Source: Bacillus sp. FJAT-29814
Lineage (GTDB): Bacteria > Bacillota > Bacilli > Bacillales > Cytobacillaceae
Direction of reading: 5' to 3'
DNA length: 64,000 nt
Assembly: GCF_001510715.1 (NCBI RefSeq)
Contig: NZ_LMTJ01000001.1
Coordinates: forward strand, 418,471-482,470
Shown: positions 17,276 through 26,137 of the stretch, in pieces
Layout of the letters: each line of letters begins with the position of its first letter
Numbering within the stretch: position 1 is the stretch's first letter
Notes under the pieces: model-generated
Databases searched by the model: none
Told to the model about the DNA's origin: nothing
Seen by the model: only the letters and a program-made list of their open reading frames with translations
Position numbers and translations under genes: made by a program

Positions 17276-17388
17276 TCCACCCTTGAGTTAGCGGCTCAGG
17301 TGGATTATTCCCCTTATTTAGCCGACCCCCTTAGAGGGACCGTCTATTGCTGGACCGAACATGTTACTGCATGTTCGGTCTTTTTTTA
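17270..17388. ncRNA. 3' region of type I TA locus, probable antitoxin RNA overlap and terminator
   Basis: Just after the toxin there is a hairpin AATAATCCACC / GGTGGATTATT (17270-17309), then the conserved block ACCGTCTATTGCTGGACCG, then a terminator GACCGAACATG / CATGTTCGGTC followed by seven T (17353-17388). In known relatives the antitoxin RNA is read from the opposite strand across this region. Its exact ends cannot be set from sequence. Confidence 0.6.
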
Positions 17389-17609
17389 ATTTATGAATTA
17401 TCTATTTATATTATAACCGATTTAAAGGAAAAGAGCCAAAATAATTTCAATCTAAAATTTCACTAATGACTAATGGATTTGGATGGATTTCATTTCATAC
17501 AGGATATTTAAAAACAATAAATAAAATATAAAATTCAATAATTTTTTATTGATAAACGATAAATAATGTTTTAAAATCAATTTGACAATATATAAGTGGG
17601 GTGCTTTTC

Positions 17610-18092
17610 ATGGAAAGAGGTTCAACACTCTTTTTAAAGTTAACGGTTATTCTTATGGGAATCCCGGTTCTTGCTTTGTGCATCTTTTTCGTGCCTGAGT
17701 TAGCGGAGCTTGCAGCAAAATTGCTTCCGAAGTTCTCTTTTATCAACTATCTTGTTTCCATCATATTTTGGGCATCGGCGATCCCTTATTACTTCGCTTT
17801 GTATCAGGCTTTCAAACTTTTGCGCTATATTGACAAAAATGAAGCTTTCTCGGAAATTTCTGTAGTAGCGTTAAGGAAGATTAAACACTGTGCCATCTCA
17901 ATTAGTGCGTTGCATGTCCTAGTCTTGCCACTCTTTTATCTTTTTGCAGAGGCAGACGACGCCCCGGGTGTCATCTTTGTCGGATGCGTTGTTCCGTTTG
18001 CTTCCATAGTGATTGCCGTCTTTGCTGCTGTTCTTCAAAGGCTTTTAAAAGAGGCGATTGATATTAAATCAGAAAATGATTTAACGGTCTGA
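17610..18092 (+). CDS. DUF2975 membrane protein (YoaS-like)
   Basis: The 160-aa protein has four hydrophobic segments (about 8-30, 50-72, 100-120, 128-150) and matches the DUF2975 family, which is typically encoded directly before a small Xre/Cro-type HTH protein, as here. The start at 17610 follows GTGGGGTG at about seven bases. Function is unknown; the pairing with the next gene, 10 bases downstream of its stop, suggests a membrane-linked regulatory unit. Confidence 0.82.
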   Translation: MERGSTLFLKLTVILMGIPVLALCIFFVPELAELAAKLLPKFSFINYLVSIIFWASAIPYYFALYQAFKLLRYIDKNEAFSEISVVALRKIKHCAISISALHVLVLPLFYLFAEADDAPGVIFVGCVVPFASIVIAVFAAVLQRLLKEAIDIKSENDLTV

Positions 18093-18102
18093 GGTGAGAA
18101 CG

Positions 18103-18312
18103 ATGGCGATAATAATCAATATAGATGTGATGCTGGCGAAAAGGAAAATGAGCGTCACAGAACTTTCCGAGCGGGTCGGAATCACGATGGCGAACCTTTC
18201 TATCTTGAAAAATGGAAAGGCAAAGGCGATTCGATTTTCTACTTTAGAGGCGATTTGTAAGGCTTTAGATTGTCAGCCAGGTGATATATTAGAATACCGA
18301 AGTGACGAATAA
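18103..18312 (+). CDS. Small HTH regulator (YozG-like)
   Basis: The 69-aa protein is almost only a Cro/C1-type HTH (LSERVGITMANLSILKNGKA) followed by FSTLEAICKALDCQPGDILE, the usual end of this small family. ATG 18103 follows GAGGTGAG. It is co-transcribed with the DUF2975 gene, and this two-gene order is frequent in Bacillaceae. Confidence 0.88.
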   Translation: MAIIINIDVMLAKRKMSVTELSERVGITMANLSILKNGKAKAIRFSTLEAICKALDCQPGDILEYRSDE

Positions 18313-18326
18313 AAGGGGATGTTGGT

Positions 18327-18758
18327 TTGAATAAATTATTTTTACTTCCAATGACTATTTTTCTCATTATTTTATCTGCCTGTACAAATCATCCTGGTAC
18401 TCCTGTTGAACCGAATGAAAACAATATGATTATCACTATAAAAAACAATGCTAACTTTGATTTTTATGGGCTAGAAACAGCAATATTGAATCATTCACCA
18501 GGTATGATAAACGCCGATGGCTCGAAAATCGCAAAAGGAGAAGAACTAAGGTTTGAATTCCTAAAAGATGATTTTGAATTAGATGGTGAAGCTGACATGG
18601 AAGTTCGTATTATTACAGTCATACACAAAGATGATAACAGCAAAAGAATACGAATCAACAAAAAAATGCCCCTTCAATTAGCCAATAACCAGGAACTATT
18701 CTTTGAACTGACTGGTGATTCGATTCAAAAGGCTGAATTAAGAAGAGTAAATAATTAA
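18327..18758 (+). CDS. Putative lipoprotein of unknown function
   Basis: The 143-aa product starts with a lipoprotein signal, lipobox LSAC (Cys about residue 19). The mature part is rich in beta-type sequence with a charged surface and no enzyme motif. A TTG start at 18327 is used, with AAGGGGAT ahead. I do not recognise a family. It follows the HTH gene after 14 bases and may belong to the same transcript. Confidence 0.75.
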   Translation: MNKLFLLPMTIFLIILSACTNHPGTPVEPNENNMIITIKNNANFDFYGLETAILNHSPGMINADGSKIAKGEELRFEFLKDDFELDGEADMEVRIITVIHKDDNSKRIRINKKMPLQLANNQELFFELTGDSIQKAELRRVNN

Positions 18759-18796
18759 CCTTATACTAAAGAAGTTAATAGGCGGAGTGATTCAAA

Positions 18797-19171
18797 TTGA
18801 TAAAAAATGTAGGTCTTATCACGGAAAAACTAAAAGATTTTTCCTTACAAAATATAGAGTCCATAGTTGGATTCGTTTTGAACTTTCAAGCTAAATCTCT
18901 TGAAGACCATTGTGTCCTCGACATTGATTTTACGATTAAGGATAAAGAAAAACAATATATTGCTTGTTTTCGCTTCCACAATCCTAACAGTATCAAATTT
19001 GAAAGTTCTGGACTATATCATCAAATGTCAATCGAGATTTTTGATATTAGCGATAGAGGTTGGGAAAATAAGAAATATGAAGTGATCGACTACGAGGAAG
19101 ATACTTTACATTTTTATTGTACAGACATTGAAGTTATTTCCTTAAGAGAAACGAAAGGGGCTAGAGTTTAA
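18797..19171 (+). CDS. Hypothetical protein (124 aa)
   Basis: This soluble 124-aa protein has no signal peptide or membrane segment and no motif that I recognise. A TTG start at 18797 is preceded by GGCGGAGTGA. The size and the alternating pattern resemble small proteins found in accessory stretches of Bacillus genomes. A strong terminator follows at once. Confidence 0.65.
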   Translation: MIKNVGLITEKLKDFSLQNIESIVGFVLNFQAKSLEDHCVLDIDFTIKDKEKQYIACFRFHNPNSIKFESSGLYHQMSIEIFDISDRGWENKKYEVIDYEEDTLHFYCTDIEVISLRETKGARV

Positions 19172-19198
19172 AAAAGGTTGCAAATGCAGCCTTTTTTT
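19172..19198 (+). terminator. Terminator after the 124-aa gene
   Basis: AAAAAGGTTGC / GCAGCCTTTTTTT forms a short stem followed by seven T, starting at the stop codon of the preceding gene. Confidence 0.8.
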
Positions 19199-19322
19199 GT
19201 TCCAAGAACGAACAGAATACTTGAATACAATAAAGATCATTACATCCTGGTATTCTTTATCTTAATGGGGAAAATAAAACAAAGCTGATGGAATCTATAC
19301 ATAAGTTGGGGTGAAGATACAT

Positions 19323-19847
19323 ATGAGTTTTCAGAAATGGTTGCGAATTGTGCTTCCGGAAATTCAATTGATTGATTTTGTACAAAAGGAAGGGTTTAGG
19401 GGGAAGAAACGGAGAACTGCTTTAGGTCAGCAGCATATGGTTGGGGCAGGCAGTATACCGAGAGGCACGAGTATTCCCGTTTCAAATCATGCAAACATTC
19501 CCCAATCGGGCGGCGCAGTGCGGGAAGCAGCCCGGGACGCAACATTGGGGATTAAGAATCTTACTCTGAACCGCTCCAATGAGGAACTTGATCACCTGTT
19601 TAATGAAATCAAGGACACTTTGCATCAACATGTTTTGGGACAGCAAACCTATATAGATGACCTGCTTGTTTGTTTTAAAAGGGCATTTTTGGAAAGAGAC
19701 AAAGGCAGCGTCCAAAATACCATCCTACTAAGTGGTCCTCCGGGCACCGGCAAAAGTTTAAGCCTGAAAATATTGATCAACGAATTGTACAAGAAAAAAC
19801 TAACACCCTATAAAAGAAGAGGCTGTTCGTCAATGAATATCCCCTGA
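19323..19847 (+). pseudogene. Truncated AAA+ ATPase (ClpA/B-like N-part)
   Basis: The frame encodes 174 aa that look like the start of an AAA+ ATPase: LHQHVLGQQTYIDDLLVCFK followed by Walker A GPPGTGKS. It stops about 40 residues after Walker A. Walker B, sensor and arginine-finger regions are absent, and nothing downstream to 20.4 kb restores them. GGGGTGAAG precedes ATG 19323, so a truncated protein could still be made, but ATPase activity is not expected. Deletion remnant is the simplest reading. Confidence 0.7.
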
Positions 19848-19882
19848 TTTTAATGAAATGATAGGTAGTGGAGGTGGAATGA

Positions 19883-20035
19883 ATGAAAAATAAACATGCA
19901 AATTCCCCAAAGGATATTAAGTACAGTATTTGGGAGACGAAAACAAACCAATTCCCTGAATTTCCTGTCCAAAATGGGGAAGAGTTGATTGAAAGTGCGG
20001 ATGTGGTATCCGATCTTAAAGACAAAAAAGAGTAA
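19883..20035 (+). CDS. Small hypothetical protein (50 aa)
   Basis: A 50-aa frame (MKNKHANSPKDIKYSIWETK at its start) is preceded by GGAGGTGGAAT at good spacing. It is hydrophilic and Lys/Glu-rich, without known motif. It lies directly behind the truncated AAA+ gene and may have been its operon partner. Confidence 0.55.
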   Translation: MKNKHANSPKDIKYSIWETKTNQFPEFPVQNGEELIESADVVSDLKDKKE

Positions 20036-20131
20036 GGTACTTATGAGAGCACCCTTTTCAATTTATTTCATTAAGAGAAACCTAATCAAGAAAACTACGT
20101 TTTTAAAATAAGCAACTTAATTCGCTATCGA

Positions 20132-20167
20132 TAAAAAGCATTTCTCCATTGAGGAATGCTTTTTATC
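20132..20167 (+). terminator. Terminator
   Basis: AAAAAGCATT-CTC / GAG-AATGCTTTTT hairpin with T tail, about 100 bases after the 50-aa gene. The rest of 20036-20407 is AT-rich, with only a weak hairpin near 20213-20235. Confidence 0.8.
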
Positions 20168-20407
20168 GGTTTCATTGGAGGTTGGGACCCAATTCCAAAA
20201 TAAGCCATCAGAAACTCCCCGTGGGTTTTCGTGTTTTTTATCCAATTCATTAAAAAATTTATGAATTATTATAAAAATATAGTAAAATTATTTAGTACTT
20301 TATTCAGTTTAAAGGGAGTTGGTTTGGTTGTTTCTCCCTATTTAAAATAATATTTTTATAGGAAATCCGGGGTGTGAAACCATGGTGAGCGATTTGGAGA
20401 TTTATTT

Positions 20408-22069
20408 ATGTTAAATTATACAGCTTTATTTCACCAGGCTTTTTCGTATGCTCCTAATGGAATGGCTTTCGTTTCCCTAGATGGTATGTGGATGGAGGTA
20501 AACGAAGCATTTACAAAGATATCAGGGTATACGGAAGCAGAGCTCCTCTCTACAAGCATTCAAGGAATTACATACCGAGGAGATTTAGTAAAAGAGTTCA
20601 ATCACATACAAGACTTGGTAGAAGGAAAAAAAGAGTTTTATCAGCTAGAAAAAAGATTGATTCACAAAAACGGATCGCTGATTTGGGTGTTATTTTCCAT
20701 ATTCATCGTGCGGGAAGGAAATAAATCTTTATATTTTATGGCTCAAATTCAAGATTTGACCAGAGTCAAACAACTGGAACAGAAGGTGCAAGAAAGCGAA
20801 GAAAAGTTCCGGAGTCTTGTCACCTTTTCGCCGAATCCCATTATGGTACATAATGGTGAAACCATCTTATTTGCTAACGAATCAGCTGCTACCCTTCTTG
20901 GAGGACCGGTAGATGAGATAGTTGGGAGTTATATACAGGAATTTATTGATCCTACAGATTTAGATTATGCCAATACCATCACGAATGAAGTACTAAACGA
21001 AGATCACCCCGTTTATGATTTTGATTTAAAAATCCGAAATAGACTAGGTCAAATTTTAGAATCTGTCCTAACGGCCGTACCCATTTCCTTTATGGGTAAG
21101 AAAGCCATTCATGTTACCTATCGTGATGTGACTGAACAAAAAAGAATGGAGCAGGCTTTGCAGGAAAGCGAAGTAAAATCACGTACGTTATTTGAACATG
21201 CAAACGATGCGATCTTTCTTTTTTCCCTAACAGAACAGAGGCTTCCGGGCCATTTTATTGATGTGAACCAAAATGCTTGCAAACTATTAGGGTACACGAA
21301 GGACGAATTTTTAAAGCTGTCTCCTCTTAGGATCACTCCGGAAGCACGTTGGGAGAAAATACCTGAGCTAATGGATAAACTACTGGATTCCGGGCACATA
21401 ACCTTTGAAGGCTCGTATATTTCAAAAGGTGGACGAGAAATTGCCTTTGAATATAGTGCGTCGGTACTGTGTATTGAACAGGAAAAGATGATTTTATCCA
21501 TTGCTCGTGATATGACCGAACGGAAAAAGGCAGAGAAGCTGTTGGCGCAAATGGCATACTTCGATTATTTAACCCAGCTGCCAAATAGAAGACTATTTGA
21601 AAAACGTCTGGAACACGCAATCAAAAAAGCGCATTTAATGAAAGGCATTATCACTGTTATGTTCCTCGATTTGGACGGGTTTAAGCAGATCAACGATACG
21701 TATGGCCATCAAAAGGGTGATACGCTATTAAAAGAGGTGGCAGAACGGCTAACCGGCTGTGTTCGAAAAGAGGATACGGTTGCTAGACACGCCGGGGATG
21801 AATTTACTATTTTGTTCCCCGACATAACCAGGAGTGAGGCCATCGCTTCGGCTCAGCGGATTCTTGATGAATTTAACGCACCTATTATCCTGGGAGAGCA
21901 GCCATTCTATATTACGCCAAGTATAGGCATCTCTTTTTATTCAGAGCATGGTATGGATGCAAAATTGTTACTCAAACATGCGGACCAGGCGATGTATCAT
22001 GTAAAAGAGCAGGGGAAAAATAACTTCCAAATTTATGGCGAAAGCAGACAATTTAACTTGAGAGTTTAG
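20408..22069 (+). CDS. PAS-PAS-PAS-GGDEF diguanylate cyclase
   Basis: The 553-aa protein has three PAS domains (about 6-120, 130-245, 255-375) and a C-terminal GGDEF domain (about 385-550). The active-site loop reads AGDEF, an active variant, and the I-site RKED lies five residues before it, so feedback inhibition by c-di-GMP is likely. No EAL domain and no membrane segment are seen, so it is a cytoplasmic sensor cyclase making c-di-GMP from two GTP. An HD-GYP protein is encoded 49 bases downstream, giving a synthesis/degradation pair. Confidence 0.93.
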   Translation: MLNYTALFHQAFSYAPNGMAFVSLDGMWMEVNEAFTKISGYTEAELLSTSIQGITYRGDLVKEFNHIQDLVEGKKEFYQLEKRLIHKNGSLIWVLFSIFIVREGNKSLYFMAQIQDLTRVKQLEQKVQESEEKFRSLVTFSPNPIMVHNGETILFANESAATLLGGPVDEIVGSYIQEFIDPTDLDYANTITNEVLNEDHPVYDFDLKIRNRLGQILESVLTAVPISFMGKKAIHVTYRDVTEQKRMEQALQESEVKSRTLFEHANDAIFLFSLTEQRLPGHFIDVNQNACKLLGYTKDEFLKLSPLRITPEARWEKIPELMDKLLDSGHITFEGSYISKGGREIAFEYSASVLCIEQEKMILSIARDMTERKKAEKLLAQMAYFDYLTQLPNRRLFEKRLEHAIKKAHLMKGIITVMFLDLDGFKQINDTYGHQKGDTLLKEVAERLTGCVRKEDTVARHAGDEFTILFPDITRSEAIASAQRILDEFNAPIILGEQPFYITPSIGISFYSEHGMDAKLLLKHADQAMYHVKEQGKNNFQIYGESRQFNLRV

Positions 22070-22118
22070 AGATTTTAAAATAGTTTTCAATTAGCCAAAT
22101 TTTAAAGAGGTAATAGAC

Positions 22119-23015
22119 ATGAACATACACCGAGAAATTAGTCCATTTGAAACTGTGAAATTACGAGGGTTAACAGTTACCTTATTGGGCCAAAAGGATG
22201 GAACTGAAATATTAAAACATCAATTAATTAAAGGGCAGAGCTGGGGGTTAGGTCCGGAAGACGGCTGGGATGCCTTGGAATTTGTTTATATAACGAAAGG
22301 AAAAATGACTTGCAGGAAGGATGAGGGTGACATCATCTTACAAACAGGAGATTATTTAAGTTACTCGCCTGTTAAAGAGATATTATTTTTTATTGCAGAT
22401 GAAGATACAGAATTTATTTATGTTACGTCTCAGCCGGTTTTTTATCGTTATAGTGATGTTATAAAAAGATTATTGCATATGGCAATTGATGTAGAAAAGA
22501 AAGACGGCTACACAGCTGACCATTGTGAAAGAATACTGGGATTGGCAACGAAAGTAGGATTGGAAATGAACCTATCTAGTGCTGATATGTATATATTAAA
22601 TACAGCTTCCTACTTTCATGATATAGGGAAAATAAGGGTTCCGATTGAGGTTCTAAATAAACCTGGAAAATTAACCGATTCTGAATGGGACATTTTAAAA
22701 CAGCATACGACATTTGGAAGAGAAATCTTACAAGAGACAGAAAATCCTTATCTGATTGAAACTGGAAAAATAGTTGAGCAGCATCACGAGAGATGGGATG
22801 GAAAAGGGTATCCTAAGGGGCTAAAGGGAGAGGAGATAGACATAAGAGCAGCTATTATATCTGTAGTAGACTCATATGATGCCATGACAACGGATCGGGT
22901 TTATCGTAAGAGACTAACAGATGAAATAGCAATAGAAGAAATTAAGCGGAATTCGGGAACTATGTATAATCCAAAAGTTGTTGAAATTTTCCTTGAAATC
23001 ATCGAAAATAGGTAG
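22119..23015 (+). CDS. Cupin / HD-GYP domain protein, probable c-di-GMP phosphodiesterase
   Basis: The 298-aa protein joins an N-terminal cupin-like beta-barrel (about 25-110) to an HD-GYP domain (about 125-295). Metal-binding HD is in YFHDIGKIRVP and the GYP part in HHERWDGKGYPKGLKG. The domain should hydrolyse c-di-GMP. AAAGAGG precedes the ATG. The position behind a diguanylate cyclase suggests that both enzymes set one local c-di-GMP level; the cupin may sense a ligand. Confidence 0.9.
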   Translation: MNIHREISPFETVKLRGLTVTLLGQKDGTEILKHQLIKGQSWGLGPEDGWDALEFVYITKGKMTCRKDEGDIILQTGDYLSYSPVKEILFFIADEDTEFIYVTSQPVFYRYSDVIKRLLHMAIDVEKKDGYTADHCERILGLATKVGLEMNLSSADMYILNTASYFHDIGKIRVPIEVLNKPGKLTDSEWDILKQHTTFGREILQETENPYLIETGKIVEQHHERWDGKGYPKGLKGEEIDIRAAIISVVDSYDAMTTDRVYRKRLTDEIAIEEIKRNSGTMYNPKVVEIFLEIIENR

Positions 23016-23030
23016 AAAGGAGGTGAAAAT

Positions 23031-23327
23031 ATGAGAAAAATGTTGTCGATTTTTGCTATTTTATTAGTTTCTATGACTTTATGGGCTGGGGTAGGCAGTG
23101 CTGCATATCTACCTGAATATGATACATATATCCAGATTGAGACCAATGGGAATATGGAACATTTCCCATTAGATGAAAGTACGGCTCAGGCTATGTTTGA
23201 ACGTCAAGAAAAAATCCATGAGAAAATTACAAAGGTTACTGGTAAAGAAATTGACCATTCCTACATTTGGATTGTCATTAATGGCAAAACGGTTTTAGCT
23301 GTCGATCCACCACTACCTGCAATGTAA
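23031..23327 (+). CDS. Small secreted protein (98 aa)
   Basis: A signal peptide (about 1-25, ending VGSAA) precedes a mature domain of about 73 aa with no Cys and no known motif. AAAGGAGGTG gives an excellent ribosome site. It lies 15 bases after the HD-GYP gene and is therefore probably the third gene of that operon; a terminator follows. Confidence 0.75.
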   Translation: MRKMLSIFAILLVSMTLWAGVGSAAYLPEYDTYIQIETNGNMEHFPLDESTAQAMFERQEKIHEKITKVTGKEIDHSYIWIVINGKTVLAVDPPLPAM

Positions 23328-23329
23328 CA

Positions 23330-23397
23330 AAAAAATCATACCTTACGGACAAACCTGTATAATGGCAGGGAGATGACCGGACGGTATGATTTTTTTG
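23330..23397 (+). terminator. Terminator of the c-di-GMP operon
   Basis: AAAAAATCATACC pairs with GGTATGATTTTTTT around a 40-base insert, a long-loop terminator directly after the secreted-protein gene. Confidence 0.7.
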
Positions 23398-23525
23398 TTG
23401 TCCAAATGGATAAATTTATCTAAAAATGCTAAACCCTTATTTCTTGCAGTTCTCCATATCAGGAAACTGAAAAAAGTCTACAACATTATAGGCTTTTTTT
23501 CATACTGTATGTTGGGGGTGTAATT

Positions 23526-23966
23526 ATGCCAAGAACAAATTACCGAAGTTCGGACGTTGATTTAATGGCTAGGATGATGCGGGCAGAAGCAGAAGGTGAA
23601 GGGAAATTGGGGATGTTGATGGTTGGCAATGTCATTGTGAATCGTGTCATTGCAGATTGTTTAGACTTTAAACAAGTAAGAACCATTCCCCAGGTCATTT
23701 TTCAAGTCCAAGGAGGAAATTATTCGTTTGAAGCTGTTCAAAAAGGAAATGTATTTTATCAAAGAGCGCGAGAATCTGAAAGACGGTTAGCCAGAAAAAC
23801 TTTGGAACATTGGAGAGAACATCCATCCAAATTTGCCCTTTGGTATTTTAATCCGTATGCTCCATGTCCTCCAACATGGTACGGACAGCCTCATTCTGGC
23901 CAATTTAAACAGCATTGTTATTATGAACCAAAAGCTAATACATGTGACAGTGTGTATAGAGGTTAG
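23526..23966 (+). CDS. cwlJ: CwlJ, spore cortex-lytic hydrolase
   Basis: The 146-aa protein matches CwlJ over its length, including DLMARMMRAEAEGEGKLGML near the N-terminus and the conserved Cys-rich C-terminus. It is a Hydrolase_2 (SleB-type catalytic) domain without the PG-binding part. In Bacillus CwlJ sits in the spore coat and degrades cortex during Ca-DPA triggered germination. In B. subtilis and B. cereus it goes with gerQ; no gerQ is next to it here. GGGGGTG precedes the ATG. Confidence 0.95.
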   Translation: MPRTNYRSSDVDLMARMMRAEAEGEGKLGMLMVGNVIVNRVIADCLDFKQVRTIPQVIFQVQGGNYSFEAVQKGNVFYQRARESERRLARKTLEHWREHPSKFALWYFNPYAPCPPTWYGQPHSGQFKQHCYYEPKANTCDSVYRG

Positions 23967-23995
23967 ACTTGCTTTTATGAGTCGGCTTTTTCAAA

Positions 23996-24043
23996 AAGGG
24001 ACGGTTGTATGTTTGCAGAAAAGACCCGTCCCCCTGTTTTTTT
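23996..24043 (+). terminator. Terminator of cwlJ
   Basis: GGGACGG / CCGTCCC with a 20-base loop is followed by CCTGTTTTTTT. Confidence 0.75.
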
Positions 24044-24080
24044 GATAAAATAATAGAAAAACAGGTTGGAGGTTTCCCCT

Positions 24081-26018
24081 ATGTTCACCAGTTGGAAAAA
24101 GGTTTTGGAGGAAGAAATGTCCGGCAGACAAGCCTTTCGGTATGCGGAACGCATCGCCCAGTATCACCGAATTCAGGCATCTCCCGGTTACCGGAAGGCA
24201 GCGCATGAAGTGGTTTCGTTATTAAAGCGAGATGGGGTCGAGGCAGAACTAGTCTCGTATCCTGCGCAATTTGGTGAAAGATTTCTATCCCATCGTAATT
24301 TTCAAGAATGGACCTGCGAACAGGCAGAACTATGGATTGAGTCGCCGGTAAGAAAAAGGATTGCCAGATTCACAGAGGAAGAGATATCTATTGTACAGAG
24401 GAGTATTTCTACACCTGATGGAGGGGTAGAGGCTGAATTAATTGTCATTGAAAATGCAGAGGAAGAAAGCAGCTACGAAGAACTCGACCTTGAGGGGAAA
24501 ATCGCTCTTGTCAGAGGCAACCAGTTCATTATACATATGCTAGCTGTAGAAAAATACAAGTGTGCCGGACTTATATTTGATAACCTGAGTGAATTTCCTC
24601 CTGTCCGCACCCGGATGGACATGCCAGATACCAGACAATACACCTCCTACTGGTGGCACACGGAAGAGGAAGTAAAGTCGTTTGGCTTTGTTGTCTCTCC
24701 TAGGATAGGTGAAGAACTGCGCCAGCTCGTGAAACAACAAAAGGTCCAGTTGAAAACCTTCGTTAGAGCTAATTTGGAAGACGGTCACTTTGAGAATGTA
24801 GAATATTTCATTCCTGGAAAAATTGACAAAGAGGTTTTAATGGTCAGCCACCTTTGTCACCCTTACCCGGGAGGTCAGGACAATGCTTCTGGCCCGGGGA
24901 CGTTAATGGATGTGATGCGGACGTTAACGCGTCTCATCAAGGAAGGGAAGCTCCCTCAGCCTGAACTGGGCATCCGATTTTTGATGATGCCGGAAATGAC
25001 GGGAACCGCTGCTTATTTCCATCAGCATCCCGATAGGATTCCGAACACGATTGCGGCATTGAACCTGGATATGGTAGGCGCCGACCAAAAGATAGGCGGA
25101 GGTCCGTTGTGTGTGGAGCAGCCTCCAATGGCCATTCCTACATTTGTTGACCGGTTTGCCTATAAACTCGTAGAGGAGCTGGCCAATAACACAGGGACTT
25201 TCTCGGGCACGACTAATTATAGTACTGTGAACTATGTAGCTACCCGTTTCTCAGGCGGTAGCGACCATTATATTATTTCCGACCCAACAATTGGGATCCC
25301 ATGCACGATGCTGATTCAGTGGCCGGATAAGTATTATCATACATCCTCCGACTCAACGAACTATTTGGATGAAAACATGATGAAGCTAGTTGGAGGAGCG
25401 GCGGCGTTGTACAGCTATGGGTTGGCGAATGGGGAAGAGGGGGACTGGCTTGCCTACGCCTCAACCCATATCGGACAAATCGGCACGCACCTTCTTAAGG
25501 CAAAAGAGTTTGTTTTAAGGAGTAAGCTGCCGATGGAGGCATTATCTATTTATATTGATTATGAAAAAGAAGCCCTGGCCCAGCTGGAATCTTATGCGAC
25601 CCTTCGAGGATTTAAGAGTTTGGTAGCGTATATTGGTGAAAAGAAAGAACTTATTTCTAAGCATGCAGATTTGATTTTTGAATTCGTAGAAACAGAGGGT
25701 GCTATTACAGTAACCGGTGATCAGCTTGGTGAAGACTGGATGAATGCGGTTTATCGTAGAACGTATCAAGCACCGATCCGTGTGGGTGATGAAATCAAGG
25801 ATTTGCCGTTAGAGGATCGGTATCATTGGCTGAAAAAAGTGGAAGCAGTTGTGCCAATGGCCTATGGGGACTTCCTCTTCTACTGGATGGACGGCAGAAG
25901 AACGGCAGAAGAGATTCTTGCTTTGACCAAATACGAAACAGGTCTATATTTCCCAGAATATACGCAAGAGTTATTAAAACTTTGTTCTTCTTTACAATTA
26001 ATAACACGGATTCAATAG
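24081..26018 (+). CDS. M28-like metallopeptidase (DUF4910-type aminopeptidase)
   Basis: The 645-aa cytoplasmic protein has a PA-like insert (about 100-235) and a zinc peptidase core. Probable metal ligands are H260 in SHLCHPYPGG, D267 in DNASGPG, Glu in MPEMTGT, Asp in LNLDMVGAD and His in YHTSSDSTNYLD. The order and spacing resemble M28 and DUF4910 aminopeptidases. A C-terminal part of about 180 aa looks like a winged-helix-type extension. ATG 24081 is chosen because GGAGG lies eight bases ahead; a frame from 24066 is longer by five codons. The natural substrate is unknown. Confidence 0.8.
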   Translation: MFTSWKKVLEEEMSGRQAFRYAERIAQYHRIQASPGYRKAAHEVVSLLKRDGVEAELVSYPAQFGERFLSHRNFQEWTCEQAELWIESPVRKRIARFTEEEISIVQRSISTPDGGVEAELIVIENAEEESSYEELDLEGKIALVRGNQFIIHMLAVEKYKCAGLIFDNLSEFPPVRTRMDMPDTRQYTSYWWHTEEEVKSFGFVVSPRIGEELRQLVKQQKVQLKTFVRANLEDGHFENVEYFIPGKIDKEVLMVSHLCHPYPGGQDNASGPGTLMDVMRTLTRLIKEGKLPQPELGIRFLMMPEMTGTAAYFHQHPDRIPNTIAALNLDMVGADQKIGGGPLCVEQPPMAIPTFVDRFAYKLVEELANNTGTFSGTTNYSTVNYVATRFSGGSDHYIISDPTIGIPCTMLIQWPDKYYHTSSDSTNYLDENMMKLVGGAAALYSYGLANGEEGDWLAYASTHIGQIGTHLLKAKEFVLRSKLPMEALSIYIDYEKEALAQLESYATLRGFKSLVAYIGEKKELISKHADLIFEFVETEGAITVTGDQLGEDWMNAVYRRTYQAPIRVGDEIKDLPLEDRYHWLKKVEAVVPMAYGDFLFYWMDGRRTAEEILALTKYETGLYFPEYTQELLKLCSSLQLITRIQ

Positions 26019-26137
26019 GGGATTTATCAAAAAGGAAGTCTCTAAACGACCGAGAAGGGGAAAAAATCAAGGTCACGGTCGAATAGACCGGCTCTGAATA
26101 ACAAATAAATCCACTCCGGGAAGGAATGAATCACTAA

